64,000 nt of DNA from JAIBJN01 sp963811635. Its GTDB lineage: Bacteria > Actinomycetota > Thermoleophilia > Gaiellales > Gaiellaceae. Within the stretch, counting starts at the first letter, position 1, and every line of letters begins with the position of its first letter. Both the position numbers and the translations under genes were made by a program. The notes beneath the pieces were generated by a model. That model was not told the origin of the DNA. It saw only the letters and a list, made by a program, of their open reading frames with translations, and searched no databases. Location: positions 1-64,000 of the forward strand of contig CAWESB010000026.1 in assembly GCA_963811635.1 (NCBI GenBank), in the 5' to 3' direction. Of this stretch, positions 1 to 8,458 are shown in pieces.

Positions 1-40
1 CTCCACCCCGCGTCGCAGCGTCAAGGATAGCATCAGTCCC

Positions 41-361
41 ATGCCCTGGTGGACCTGGCTTTGCCTGGGAATCTTCCTCGCCGCGCTCGTCGCGGCGGCG
101 GTCTTCTCGGCCTTCGCGTTCGGCCGGCTGAGGCGGCTGACGACGGTCGCGGAGGGCATCCAGACGCGGCTCGACGAGGTCGCGCACGGGGCCGAGGAGC
201 TCGAGCGGCGGCTCGCACGCAACCAGGCTCGGATGGACGAGCTCGAGCGGCGCCGGGCGAAGCTCGAGAGTTCGCTCGAGCGTCTGCGGGTGCTCACGAC
301 CGCGTTCTCGGAGGCGCGCGGCGAGGTCGCGGGGCTGCGCCGCCGCTACCTGCGCAAGTGA
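41..361 (+). CDS. Small membrane-anchored coiled-coil protein
   Basis: Predicted 106-residue protein of unknown function. Residues about 5-29 form one hydrophobic membrane helix. The remaining roughly 75 residues are rich in Leu, Glu and Arg with heptad-like spacing, so a cytoplasmic coiled coil is likely. The stop overlaps the GTG start of the following Ppx/GppA gene (GTGA), so the two are translationally coupled. The ATG at 41 puts the membrane helix right at the N-terminus, which is why this start was chosen. No family was recognised with certainty. The first 40 bases of the window are upstream sequence with no gene that I can support. Confidence 0.7.
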   Translation: MPWWTWLCLGIFLAALVAAAVFSAFAFGRLRRLTTVAEGIQTRLDEVAHGAEELERRLARNQARMDELERRRAKLESSLERLRVLTTAFSEARGEVAGLRRRYLRK

Positions 362-1290
362 CCCGAGTCGGGGTCGTCGACCTGGGGACGAACTCGACGC
401 GGCTCCTCGTGGCCGACGTCGAGCACGGCAAGGTGCGCGAGGTCGAGCGCCGGCTGACGATCACCCGCCTCGGCGAGGGCGTCGACCGGCGTCGGATCCT
501 CCTCCCGACGGCGCTCGCCCGGGTCCGCAACGCGCTCAGCGGCTACCGTCGCGTCCTCGAGGAGGCGGGCGCGGAGCGCACGCTCGCGATCGCGACGAGC
601 GCCGTCCGTGACGCCGAGAACGGCGAGGCCTTCCTGGGCGAGATCGAGTGGAGCTACGGCTTCGAGACCCGCCTGCTCTCGGGCGACGAGGAGGCGCGCC
701 TCACCTTCCGCGGCGTCTCGGACAACGGCGAGCTCCACCCCGACACGCTGGTGATCGACGTCGGCGGCGGGTCGACCGAGCTCGTCCAGTCCGAATGGCA
801 CCGAAGCCTCGACCTGGGCTGCGTCCGCCTGACCGAGCGGTTCCTCCACTCTGACCCGCCCACGGCCGCCGAGCTCGACGCCTGTCGTGCCCACGTTCGC
901 GCGCTGCTCCCGACCGAGCCGGAGCCGACTCGGGCGATCGGCGTCGCCGGCACGGTCACCACCCTCGCCGTCCTCTCGCTCGGCCTCGCCGAGGAGGACC
1001 CGGCGCTCGTCCATGGCCACACGATGACCACAGACTGGATCGAGACCAGGACCGAGGAGCTGTCCGCGCTGACGGTCTCGCAGCTCCGCGACGTGCCCGG
1101 GATGCATCCTGACCGCGCACCCGTGATCGTCGCAGGCGCCGTCGTGGTCACCGAGGCGCTGCGGCAATTCGGGCTGGCGGAGCTCGCCGTCAGTGAGTGC
1201 GACCTCATGCACGGTGCCGCACTCGCGGCCGCCGAGCTGCCCGCACCCGCCGAGGGCCCGGCGCCGCCCGGCGCCTACACCTGCTGCTAG
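358..1290 (+). CDS. ppx: Ppx/GppA family phosphatase (exopolyphosphatase or pppGpp phosphatase)
   Basis: About 310 residues, the short actinobacterial type without the C-terminal HD domain. It belongs to the ASKHA fold family that hydrolyses terminal phosphates from polyphosphate or pppGpp in the cytoplasm. The phosphate-1 motif GVVDLGTNSTRLLVA lies at about residues 4-18 and the phosphate-2 motif VIDVGGGSTELV at about 132-143. A further glycine-rich stretch, GVAGTVTTLA, is near residue 200. The GTG start at 358 overlaps the stop of the upstream membrane protein and begins directly before the first motif. In many actinobacteria ppx follows ftsB and DUF501, but here that pair is about 47 kb away. 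Polyphosphate and pppGpp activity cannot be told apart from sequence alone. Confidence 0.92.
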   Translation: MTRVGVVDLGTNSTRLLVADVEHGKVREVERRLTITRLGEGVDRRRILLPTALARVRNALSGYRRVLEEAGAERTLAIATSAVRDAENGEAFLGEIEWSYGFETRLLSGDEEARLTFRGVSDNGELHPDTLVIDVGGGSTELVQSEWHRSLDLGCVRLTERFLHSDPPTAAELDACRAHVRALLPTEPEPTRAIGVAGTVTTLAVLSLGLAEEDPALVHGHTMTTDWIETRTEELSALTVSQLRDVPGMHPDRAPVIVAGAVVVTEALRQFGLAELAVSECDLMHGAALAAAELPAPAEGPAPPGAYTCC

Positions 1291-1685
1291 CTCTCCTCCA
1301 GGGGAGGGGGCGGTTCGTCTTCGGCCAGGCGCCGTACCGACGGCTCGCGCGGGAGGATGCCGAGGAGCCGGCCGTCCTCGACCACGGCCAGGCGCTCGTG
1401 GCCGGCCTCGGCCATGAGCAGGAGCGCTTCGTCGAGCGGGGTGTCCGGCGAGACCGTGACCACGTCCGCATCCGCCAGCTCCGACACCGGCAGACTGCGG
1501 AGGTCGCGGTCCTGGGCGACCGCGGCGACGATCGCTTCCTCCGTCACGGAGCCGAGCAGGCGATCGCCGTCGGCGACGAGGACGCTGGTGACGTGGGGCT
1601 TCACAAGCACCGCCGCCGCCGCCCGCGCCGGAGCGTCGCCCTGGAGGACGAGCGGGTCGGCGACGAGCGCCTCGCGCACGATCAC
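1287..1685 (-). CDS. Tandem CBS-domain protein
   Basis: A 132-residue protein made almost entirely of two CBS domains, at about residues 8-60 and 68-122. CBS pairs bind adenosine nucleotides and usually act as regulatory modules. Typical pieces are visible, such as VTSVLVADGDRLLGSVTEE in the first repeat and HERLAVVEDGRLLGILPRE in the second. The GTG start overlaps the stop of the glutamate dehydrogenase gene (GTGA), so it is probably co-translated with it. This makes a role in sensing nucleotide or energy state near amino-acid catabolism possible, but that is inference. The 3' end overlaps the convergent ppx gene by four bases. Confidence 0.85.
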   Translation of the reverse strand: MIVREALVADPLVLQGDAPARAAAAVLVKPHVTSVLVADGDRLLGSVTEEAIVAAVAQDRDLRSLPVSELADADVVTVSPDTPLDEALLLMAEAGHERLAVVEDGRLLGILPREPSVRRLAEDEPPPPLEES

Positions 1686-2980
1686 GGGTAGATCCCTCGT
1701 GCTCGGAGGGCCTCGGCGACCTCGCGGATCGAGAGCATCAGGGCGGCGCGCCGGAACGAGAGCGACTCGGCCTCGGCGAGCGTCCAGACGCGGTCGAGCG
1801 CGCCGCGCATGAGGTCGCTCAGCCGCGAGCGGATCTCCTCGGCGCTCCAGAACAGGCGCTGGATGTCCTGGACCCACTCGAAGTAGCTGACCGCGACGCC
1901 CCCGGCGTTCGCGAGGACGTCGGGCAGCACCGGGATGCCGCGCTCGGCGAGGATCTCATCGGCCTCGAGGGTCGTGGGCCCGTTCGCGCCCTCGGCGACC
2001 AGGCGCGTCGAGATGCGGCCGGCGTTGTCGCCTGTCACCTGGTTCTCGGCGGCCGCGAGGACGAGCACGTCGCAGTCCAGCTCGAGGAGCTCGGCGTTCG
2101 TGACGGACGCGGCCTCCGTGAAGCCGGCCAGCCCGCCGTGGTCGCGCCGCCAGGCGTCGATCCGGTCGAGCTCGAGCCCGCGCGGGTCGTGGAGGCCGCC
2201 CTCGACGTCGGAGATCGCGATCACGCGCGCGCCGCGGGCGGCCAGCTCCCGCGCAGCAACGCCGCCGACCTTGCCGCTCCCCTGTACGACGCAGGCGGAG
2301 CCGGCCAGCGACCAGCCGAGCCGCCGGACCGCGTCCTCCACGACCATGACGACGCCGATGCCCGTCGCCTCCGGGCGAAGGACGGAGCCGCCGACGGAAA
2401 GGGGCTTCCCGGTGACGATCTCCGGGACGGCGTGACCGACCTGCATCGAGTACGTGTCCATCATCCACGCCATCGTCTGGGCGTCGGTGGCCATGTCCGG
2501 CGCGGGAATGTCCCGCTGGGGCCCGATCACGGGCAGAAGCTCGGCGGTGAAGCGCCTGGTCAGCCGCTCCAGCTCACCGGAGGAGAGCTCGCGCGGCTCG
2601 CAGCGCACGCCGCCCTTCGCGCCGCCGTACGGCAGTCGCAGCAGCGCGCACTTCCACGACATCCACATCGCGAGCGCGGCGCACTCGCCCAGCGTGACGG
2701 CCCTGTCGTAGCGGACGCCGCCCTTCGTCGGGCCGAGGACGGAGGAGTGCTGCACCCGGTAGCCGGGGAAGACCGCAACGGAGCCGTCGTCCCGCTTCAC
2801 GGGCACGGCGACGGCGAGTGACCGCTCGGGGATCCGCAGCACGTCGGCGAGGCCCTCGTCCACGCCGGCGCGCTCCACGACCTGGTCGAACTGGCCGACG
2901 GCCTGGTGGAAGAGCGGGTCGTCCAGCTCCGGCGGAAGCTCGCCCGCCGGAGCGCCTGCGGAGGTGTCCGCCGAGCTCAC
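1682..2980 (-). CDS. gdh: Glu/Leu/Phe/Val dehydrogenase (probable glutamate dehydrogenase)
   Basis: A 432-residue enzyme of the amino-acid dehydrogenase family, which interconverts glutamate and 2-oxoglutarate with NAD(P)H and ammonia. The substrate-side motif GPTKGGVRY is near residues 83-91. The catalytic-lysine motif LPYGGAKGG is at about 116-124, with the active Lys near 122. A Rossmann motif VQGSGKVGG starts the coenzyme domain at about residue 230. Length matches hexameric bacterial enzymes. The gene follows the NfeD-like gene by about 9 bases and overlaps the CBS gene, suggesting one minus-strand transcript. Cofactor preference is not evident from what I can read. Confidence 0.92.
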   Translation of the reverse strand: MSSADTSAGAPAGELPPELDDPLFHQAVGQFDQVVERAGVDEGLADVLRIPERSLAVAVPVKRDDGSVAVFPGYRVQHSSVLGPTKGGVRYDRAVTLGECAALAMWMSWKCALLRLPYGGAKGGVRCEPRELSSGELERLTRRFTAELLPVIGPQRDIPAPDMATDAQTMAWMMDTYSMQVGHAVPEIVTGKPLSVGGSVLRPEATGIGVVMVVEDAVRRLGWSLAGSACVVQGSGKVGGVAARELAARGARVIAISDVEGGLHDPRGLELDRIDAWRRDHGGLAGFTEAASVTNAELLELDCDVLVLAAAENQVTGDNAGRISTRLVAEGANGPTTLEADEILAERGIPVLPDVLANAGGVAVSYFEWVQDIQRLFWSAEEIRSRLSDLMRGALDRVWTLAEAESLSFRRAALMLSIREVAEALRARGIYP

Positions 2981-2989
2981 CGGCGAAGT

Positions 2990-3313
2990 CTATGCCGCCC
3001 GCTCGACCACGAGCGTGAGCTCGTCGAGAGCCAGCACGCGGACCTTGTCGCCGACGTCGGCTCCCTCTTCGCAGCGGGCCCGCCAGAGCTCGCCTTCGAT
3101 CCGAACACGCCCTTCCGGCCGGCACGGCGCGACGACGAGCGCGGTCGCCCCGATCATGGTCTCCGGCCCGGCCTGCACGCGGCGGCGGCGCGAGTACCAG
3201 AGCCAGAAGCCGGTCTCGCCCACCTCGACGACCGCAGCGAGGAGGACCACCGGCAGGTCCCACTGGTCGGGAAGGACGAAGACGGCGAGGAGAATCGCGC
3301 CGAGCAAGAGCAT
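2990..3313 (-). CDS. NfeD-like membrane protein
   Basis: A 107-residue protein with two hydrophobic segments in the first 50 residues and a small beta-rich C-terminal domain. The C-terminal stretch from about residue 55 (GATALVVAPCRPEGRVRIEG) reads like the OB-fold of NfeD-family proteins, which are partners of membrane-associated stomatin-like or protease proteins. Here the gene sits 30 bases downstream of the S55 protease gene and just before gdh on the same strand. The protease link is suggestive but not proof of partnership. The short form without a protease domain matches NfeD1b-type proteins. Confidence 0.72.
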   Translation of the reverse strand: MLLLGAILLAVFVLPDQWDLPVVLLAAVVEVGETGFWLWYSRRRRVQAGPETMIGATALVVAPCRPEGRVRIEGELWRARCEEGADVGDKVRVLALDELTLVVERAA

Positions 3314-3343
3314 CGGCGCGATTCTCCCCGGTCGTGGCCTTCG

Positions 3344-5131
3344 CTAGCGGATCAGGAAAAAGCCGATGGTCTTGCGCCCGCGCACGGTCGCGTCCTGCTG
3401 CTGCGACGACTGGGCGCGAAGGACGCCGACGTCGCCAAGGCGCAGGCGCGCGACGAGGGCGTCGCCGCGAGGCTGGTGCTCGAAGGCGGTGAGGAGCTGG
3501 TCGAACGTCTGCTGGGTGTCCTCGGCACACTCCTCGTCCTCGATGAAGCAGGGGAGATCGGGCGAGATCGAGCCGCCGCCGACGACCTCGATCCAGCCGC
3601 TGCGGCGCGCGTTCGCGGGCACCTTCAGCGAGAGGTCGACGGTCTTCGTCCCGGTCGTGTGCACCGGCTTCAGCACCGCGCGGAGCTTGATCGTCCGCCC
3701 GGGCCGGGCGGCCACGAAGTCGCGCGTGACGTACCTGGAGCCGTTCCATACGAGGAGGCCCTTGACGGAGTACTGCTCGAACGCCTTCTCGACCTGGAGG
3801 GTCGGGACGTCGATGCTCGTCACCTGGATGTCCTCACCGTCGAAGGCCTGCAGCGTCTCCGCCGTGGAGCCGACCTCGACCACCGACTCGAACGAGATGT
3901 CGTCGGGCGAAGCGTAGTGCGAGGAGCGCGTCAGCTCCCAGGTGGCGCCGCCGTCCCGCGTCCCGCGGATCGTGTACGCGACCTCGGAGTTCCCTGCGCC
4001 GATGCGGTCGATCGTCACATCGACGTTCTGGAACAGATGGGTGAACGCCAGGAACGGGAGGAACTCGGGGAAGATCGCCTCGCTTCTCCCGGTGCGCGCC
4101 CGGCCGGTATCGAGGTTCGTGACCGTCGACGTCACCGGCGAGCCCTGGGGGCCGGCGCCGAGGTCGGCGACGATGCCCGCGAGCCGGTCCTGCGTCAGCG
4201 TGCCCACGCTCTCGGCGACGTTCGCGAGCTTGAAGCTGCCGAAGACCGGGTCCTGCACGATCGTGATCGTGTCCGCGGCGCGGGCGGCCATCTTCGTGTC
4301 GCCCGTCCAGTTGAACGGGTGCCCGAACGCCACGGCCTTGCCATTGCAGACGAAGGTGGTCGTGCCGATTCCGGCCACGGTGATGTCGCCGAGCGACATG
4401 GCTGCAGCGAAGGAGTCGCCGGCGCGGAGACTACCGGGCGGGTTCTGCGGGTTGTTCGAGGCCGAGCCGCCCATGTACGGGATGAACGGCAGGCCCTGGC
4501 GGTCGATGGCCGCCTGCATCTGGCGCAGGCCGCGGTCGGTCACGCCGGACGCCGAGAGCGGCGTCTTCAGGCGCGTCATTGTCCCCGTCTGGGCGATCGA
4601 GAGGCCCGAGGCCGCCGCCATGCGCGAGGCGAGGGGCGTCGGGACGCGGACGGCCGAGGAGACCGAGTCACCCGGTGCGCCGGGGGCGAGCAGGTCCTCC
4701 ATGTCCTCGGCGGGCGTCAACCCTGCAAGGGTGGAGCCGCCGCCGGCGAGGCCGTAGGCGATCGCGCCCGCGAGTCGGTCACTGCCGTCGCGGCGGAAGT
4801 ACACCGGCGAGCCGGACGCGCCGGCCCAGAGGCCGCCGGTCGCCGTCATGACCGGGCCGGAGAGGTCGACGATGATGATGTCGCGGCCGGGCCCGACGCC
4901 GTCCTTGAGGATGCCGAGCACCTCGACGTTGATCGTCGACAGCGACCGGCCCTGGGTCACCGAGAGGGCCGTTCCCTTCATGCCCGTCGACACCTGGCTC
5001 AGGGGCAGGATGCTCGGGCATTCGCCCGTCATGGATGACGCACTCGTCGCCGGGCCGGCACCCCACGCCGCCACTGCGATCGCCAAGGCCACGAGACCGG
5101 CGAACGCCCGCGTTCCGCGCGATACGGTCAT
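3344..5131 (-). CDS. Secreted SpoIVB peptidase S55-domain protein
   Basis: About 595 residues. An N-terminal signal peptide (hydrophobic stretch about 9-26, Ala-rich end) points to export. The S55 domain follows at about residues 38-230, with LPLSQVSTGMKGTALSV near its start and the serine-peptidase motif GASGSP at 104-109. SpoIVB proteins use this motif in a serine peptidase that cleaves partner proteins. The C-terminal 350 residues have beta-rich sequence that I do not recognise. The ATG at 5131 was chosen because an in-frame upstream extension would run through the tRNA gene. A GAGGAA-like ribosome site directly precedes this ATG. Non-spore-forming actinobacteria carry such proteins too, so a sporulation role is not implied. 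Confidence 0.82.
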   Translation of the reverse strand: MTVSRGTRAFAGLVALAIAVAAWGAGPATSASSMTGECPSILPLSQVSTGMKGTALSVTQGRSLSTINVEVLGILKDGVGPGRDIIIVDLSGPVMTATGGLWAGASGSPVYFRRDGSDRLAGAIAYGLAGGGSTLAGLTPAEDMEDLLAPGAPGDSVSSAVRVPTPLASRMAAASGLSIAQTGTMTRLKTPLSASGVTDRGLRQMQAAIDRQGLPFIPYMGGSASNNPQNPPGSLRAGDSFAAAMSLGDITVAGIGTTTFVCNGKAVAFGHPFNWTGDTKMAARAADTITIVQDPVFGSFKLANVAESVGTLTQDRLAGIVADLGAGPQGSPVTSTVTNLDTGRARTGRSEAIFPEFLPFLAFTHLFQNVDVTIDRIGAGNSEVAYTIRGTRDGGATWELTRSSHYASPDDISFESVVEVGSTAETLQAFDGEDIQVTSIDVPTLQVEKAFEQYSVKGLLVWNGSRYVTRDFVAARPGRTIKLRAVLKPVHTTGTKTVDLSLKVPANARRSGWIEVVGGGSISPDLPCFIEDEECAEDTQQTFDQLLTAFEHQPRGDALVARLRLGDVGVLRAQSSQQQDATVRGRKTIGFFLIR

Positions 5132-5286
5132 TTCCTCGCTCTCCCTCCGGTGTCGTCGGTCCCCACACCGACGCAAAGCTGCTGGAAGGCTCAGCATGGC
5201 CGTTCCGCGCGCCGATTCCAAGAGCTTCCGGAAAATTCCTGGCCGAAAGGGTGGGATCGCGAAAGCCTGGGAACCTGCTACTCGAG

Positions 5287-5369
5287 TGCCGGGGGTGAGA
5301 TTCGAACTCACACGCCCTTGCGGGCAGAGGGTTTCAAGCCCCCCGCGTCTACCGTTCCGCCACCCCGGC
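5287..5369 (-). tRNA. tRNA with UGA anticodon on a leucine-type body
   Basis: An 83-nt type II tRNA folds cleanly: 7-bp acceptor stem GCCGGGG/CCCCGGC, D-arm, 5-bp anticodon stem, variable arm with a GCCC/GGGC stem and GCAA loop, and T-arm GTGAG/CTCAC. The seven-base anticodon loop is CTTGAAA, with U33, so the anticodon is UGA, which reads serine codon UCA. The body looks leucine-like: TGGCGGAA...GGTAGACGC in the D-region, discriminator A73, and two unpaired bases after the variable stem. Serine tRNAs normally carry G73 and a different D-arm. CCA is not encoded. Charging identity is therefore uncertain. The gene lies between the DUF3105 and S55 protease genes. Confidence 0.9.
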
Positions 5370-5383
5370 AACGCTTCGGGGAA

Positions 5384-6061
5384 CTAGTTCGAGCCCTGTT
5401 GTAACTGGTCGAGCTCGAACTTCTCGGGCGCGTCGCCCTGCGGCCCGCGGTAGTCGTCGCTCATGTCGTCGAGCGCGCCCTCGTTGAAGGCGTCGCAGCG
5501 GAGCATGTGCGTCCAGGAAGTGGCCACGATCTTGTTGGCGAGCTCGGGGTCCTCGTCCTCCATCGCGGGGTCGAGGGGGGCGATGAGCAGGCCGCGCGTG
5601 TCCTGTTGGTACCAGTCCCCGAGCTTGGCGATCTCGGCGTCGGGCACCTCGCTGCCGTACTGGATCACGATCCCGCCGTGCTCGAGGTTGTGGACGTAGT
5701 TGATCTCGGGCACGGGCTGGTCGTAGAGGTTCCAGATCGCCGTCGTCGGGTTGTGCAGTCCGCTCGTTGCCGGGATCGAGTTGTACTCGTAGCCGTCGGG
5801 GAGCTTGTCGACGTGCCCCGCCTCGAGCGCGTCGAACGTCTTGAAGGTGCAGCCCGCAGCATTGATGCCGCCGCCGTCGCCCGAATCGCCGCCGCTGCTC
5901 ATGATGAAGCCGATCCCGATGCCGGCGGCCACGACGAGGATGAGCGCGGCCACGCCGATGAAGATCCACTGCGTCCGGCGCGGGCTGCCTTCTGACTTGT
6001 ACGCCTTGGGCGCCTGGACGGGTCGCTTGGGCGGGGTCGGAACTCGATCCTTCTTGGCCAC
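5384..6061 (-). CDS. DUF3105 membrane-anchored protein
   Basis: A 225-residue protein with a basic, Pro-rich N-terminus, one membrane helix at about residues 32-54, and an extracytoplasmic DUF3105 domain. The domain shows the family's conserved pieces: ATSGLHNPTT, a PVPEINYVHNLEHGG stretch and a region with conserved Cys and His (SWTHMLRCDAF). DUF3105 proteins are widespread in actinobacteria; their function is unknown. The gene ends about 15 bases before the tRNA on the same strand, and starts 16 bases downstream of dinG's stop. The ATG start gives a normal short cytoplasmic tail. Confidence 0.88.
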   Translation of the reverse strand: MAKKDRVPTPPKRPVQAPKAYKSEGSPRRTQWIFIGVAALILVVAAGIGIGFIMSSGGDSGDGGGINAAGCTFKTFDALEAGHVDKLPDGYEYNSIPATSGLHNPTTAIWNLYDQPVPEINYVHNLEHGGIVIQYGSEVPDAEIAKLGDWYQQDTRGLLIAPLDPAMEDEDPELANKIVATSWTHMLRCDAFNEGALDDMSDDYRGPQGDAPEKFELDQLQQGSN

Positions 6062-6077
6062 GGGATTGAAAAAGGTA

Positions 6078-7952
6078 TCAGGCGGTTGCGCGCTGGCTCG
6101 CGCCGAGGAACTCGGCCACGGCGCCGAGATCTGCGACCAGCGGAGCGGGCGGAAGCGCCTCGAGGAACCGGCGTCCGTAGCCTCGCGTGCGCAGGCGCGG
6201 GTCGAGGATCGCGACCACGCCCTGGTCGGAATGGCCGCGGATCAGGCGGCCGAATCCCTGGCGGAGCTGGAGGATCGCCGAGGGGAGCGCGTACTCCGCG
6301 AACCAGTCGCCCCCGCCGCGCACGATGCGCTCGCAGCGCGCCTCGATCAGCGGGTCCCCCGGGGCGGCGAACGGGAGCTTGTCGATGACGAGGAGCGAGA
6401 GGGACTCACCCTGAATGTCGACTCCCTGCCAGAACGTCTGCGTGGCGATGAGGACGGAGTCGACCTCGTTCCGGAAGCGCTCGAGCAGCCGCTCGCGGGG
6501 CGCGTCGCCCTGGATCAGCACGGGGTACGGGATGCGCGGCGCCGCCCGGTCGGCCAACTCGTCGAGCTGCCGGTACGAGGTCGTGAGGACGAGCGCGCGC
6601 CCCTCGGACAGGCGGCAGAGCGAGACGACCTCCTCCGCGATCCGGGCGTCGTAGCCGGCCGAGCGCGGCTCGGGGAAGGCCCGCGGGACGTAAAGGAGCG
6701 CCTGCTCGCGGTAGTCGTAGGGCGAGGGCAGCGACACCTCCCGTGCCTCGTCGAGACCGATTCGCCTGCGGAGGAACCGCGGCTCCAGGGTCGCCGAGAC
6801 GAGGATGGAGACGACGTCGCGCTCCCAGAGGATCTCGCGCAGGGTGTCGGAGATGTCGACCGGCGCCCACGCCAGCGCACCCTGCTCCGCCCAGGAGACC
6901 GAGTCCTCGTCCTCGACGGCGAGGCAGGCGCCGAGGTCGTCGACGGCGCCGACGGCGCGGCGCGCGAGCAGGTCGAGGTCCTCACCACCGCCGTGCAACG
7001 CCTCCGCGAGCTGCACGAGCGCGGCGGCCAGCGACGCAGCGGGGTTCGCGGCGGCCTCCACATCGGCTGCGGTCAGGCGGCGCCGGCCGCGACCCGGGTC
7101 GAGCCCCGAAAGCAGCTCCTCCCCACGGCGGTCGATGGCGTCGAGTGTCCGCACGGGCATCGCGATCTCGGCCTCGCGGCACGCGCGCTCGACGTCCCGG
7201 AGCAGCTGGCGCAGCCCTCCGAGCGAGACCCGCCCCCCGAACCAGGCGGCGGCGCTCTCCTCCAGGCGGTGCGCCTCGTCGAAGATCACGGCGTCGTGCT
7301 CCGGGAGGACGCCGGCGCCGTCCCCCGTCTTGGCGCGGAGCGCGAGGTCTGCGAAGTAGAGCGCGTGGTTGGCCACGACGAGCTCGGCCTCCTGCGCCCG
7401 TGCGCGGGCCCGCTCGGAGAAGCAGGTCGAGAGGAAAGGGCAGCGCCTCCCGACGCACCGGTCGGCGCCGACCGCGACCTCCGCCCACAGCGTCGGCCGC
7501 GGCTCGAAGGGCAGCTCGGCCCGGTCGCCGCTCTCGGTCGTGGCGATCCAGTCCTGCAGCCGTTCGTACTCGGCCGCGTCCTCGGCACTGCGAAAGAGCG
7601 GGAGCGCCAGCATGTGCAGGCTCTTGCGGCAGAGGTAGTTCTGGCGCCCCTTGAGGACGGCGACGTCCACGTCGCGTCCGAGGGCGGCCGAGGCGGCCGG
7701 AACGTCCTTCGTCAGCAGCTGCTCCTGCAGCGCCTTGGTCGCGGTCGCCACCACGACGCGCTGTCCGGAGGCCAACGCCGGGATCAGGTAGGCCAGGCTC
7801 TTGCCGATGCCGGTCCCCGCCTCGGCGAGGAGGTGCTCGCCGCGCTCGAGCGCGTCGGCCACCTCCTGCGCGAGCGCAGCCTGCTCACCCCGGGACTCGA
7901 AGCCGGGAAGCGAGGCGGCTAGGCGCCCGCCGGGACCGAAGAACGCGCGCAT
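6078..7952 (-). CDS. dinG: DinG-family ATP-dependent DNA helicase
   Basis: About 624 residues. This XPD-like superfamily 2 helicase unwinds DNA 5'-3' and helps remove R-loops and repair intermediates. Walker A EAGTGIGKSLAYLIPAL lies near residue 45, the DEAH box VIFDEAHRLEE further on. Four cysteines (one in NYLCRK, then CVGRRCPFLSTC) match the iron-sulfur cluster of the XPD/DinG group. The late motif FGRLIRG near the end matches motif VI. The ATG at 7952 was preferred over an in-frame upstream start at 7997 that would overlap the SOS box. The LexA-type box 40 bases upstream predicts damage induction. Confidence 0.93.
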   Translation of the reverse strand: MRAFFGPGGRLAASLPGFESRGEQAALAQEVADALERGEHLLAEAGTGIGKSLAYLIPALASGQRVVVATATKALQEQLLTKDVPAASAALGRDVDVAVLKGRQNYLCRKSLHMLALPLFRSAEDAAEYERLQDWIATTESGDRAELPFEPRPTLWAEVAVGADRCVGRRCPFLSTCFSERARARAQEAELVVANHALYFADLALRAKTGDGAGVLPEHDAVIFDEAHRLEESAAAWFGGRVSLGGLRQLLRDVERACREAEIAMPVRTLDAIDRRGEELLSGLDPGRGRRRLTAADVEAAANPAASLAAALVQLAEALHGGGEDLDLLARRAVGAVDDLGACLAVEDEDSVSWAEQGALAWAPVDISDTLREILWERDVVSILVSATLEPRFLRRRIGLDEAREVSLPSPYDYREQALLYVPRAFPEPRSAGYDARIAEEVVSLCRLSEGRALVLTTSYRQLDELADRAAPRIPYPVLIQGDAPRERLLERFRNEVDSVLIATQTFWQGVDIQGESLSLLVIDKLPFAAPGDPLIEARCERIVRGGGDWFAEYALPSAILQLRQGFGRLIRGHSDQGVVAILDPRLRTRGYGRRFLEALPPAPLVADLGAVAEFLGASQRATA

Positions 7953-7991
7953 GGAGGGACGCTGAGAGTAGAGCCTCCACCGGCCAGCATA

Positions 7992-8003
7992 GAACATCTG
8001 TTC
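7992..8003. promoter_or_regulatory. LexA (SOS) box upstream of dinG
   Basis: GAACATCTGTTC is an inverted repeat of the form GAAC-N4-GTTC. With flanks it is AGAACATCTGTTCG, 12 of 14 positions matching the Bacillus/actinobacterial LexA consensus CGAACATATGTTCG. It lies in the short divergent space between dinG (start 7952, minus) and the VOC gene (start 8020, plus), so it could control either or both. Confidence 0.82.
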
Positions 8004-8019
8004 GTGTTACGCTGTCGTC

Positions 8020-8442
8020 GTGGAACAGCGAGTCAGCCTGGTCACGCTCGGCGTCGCGGACCTCGGCCGCGCGAAGGCGTTCTACGAGGCGCTCGGCTGG
8101 CGCGGGCGCTCGCCCGACGACGATGTCGTTTTCTTCCAGACGGGCGGGATGGTGCTGGCGCTCTGGGGCCGCGACCAGCTCGCCGAGGACTCCTGCGTGG
8201 AGGACGGCGGCGGCTGGGGCGGGGTCACGCCCGCGCACATCGTCCGCTCACCGGAAGAGGTCGACGCCGTGCTCGGAGAGGCGGAGAAGGCGGGAGGCAC
8301 CATCGGCCGGCCCGGAGCACCGACCTTCTGGGGCGGTTACTCGGGCGTCTTCCTCGATCCCGACGGCCACCCCTGGGAGATCGCGCACAACCCGTTCTGG
8401 ACGCTCCACGACGACGGCTCCGTGAGCCTTCCCGAGGACTAG
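8020..8442 (+). CDS. VOC (glyoxalase/bleomycin-resistance fold) family protein
   Basis: A 140-residue vicinal-oxygen-chelate fold protein. The first beta-alpha-beta unit is clear at about residues 5-40 (LVTLGVADLGRAKAFYEALG) and the typical closing stretch SGVFLDPDGHPWEIAHNPFW is at about 110-130. Members include glyoxalases, dioxygenases and antibiotic-binding proteins; the substrate cannot be read from sequence. The GTG start at 8020 directly precedes the first beta strand. It is divergent from dinG with the LexA box between them, so damage-linked regulation is possible but unproven. Confidence 0.88.
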   Translation: MEQRVSLVTLGVADLGRAKAFYEALGWRGRSPDDDVVFFQTGGMVLALWGRDQLAEDSCVEDGGGWGGVTPAHIVRSPEEVDAVLGEAEKAGGTIGRPGAPTFWGGYSGVFLDPDGHPWEIAHNPFWTLHDDGSVSLPED

Positions 8443-8458
8443 CTCCCGAACGCGGTCC

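Noticed and set aside
2906..5038. A 710-codon plus-strand frame over the S55 protease, NfeD and gdh region
   Set aside because: Arg/Asp/Val-rich shadow of the minus-strand genes, which have clear motifs.
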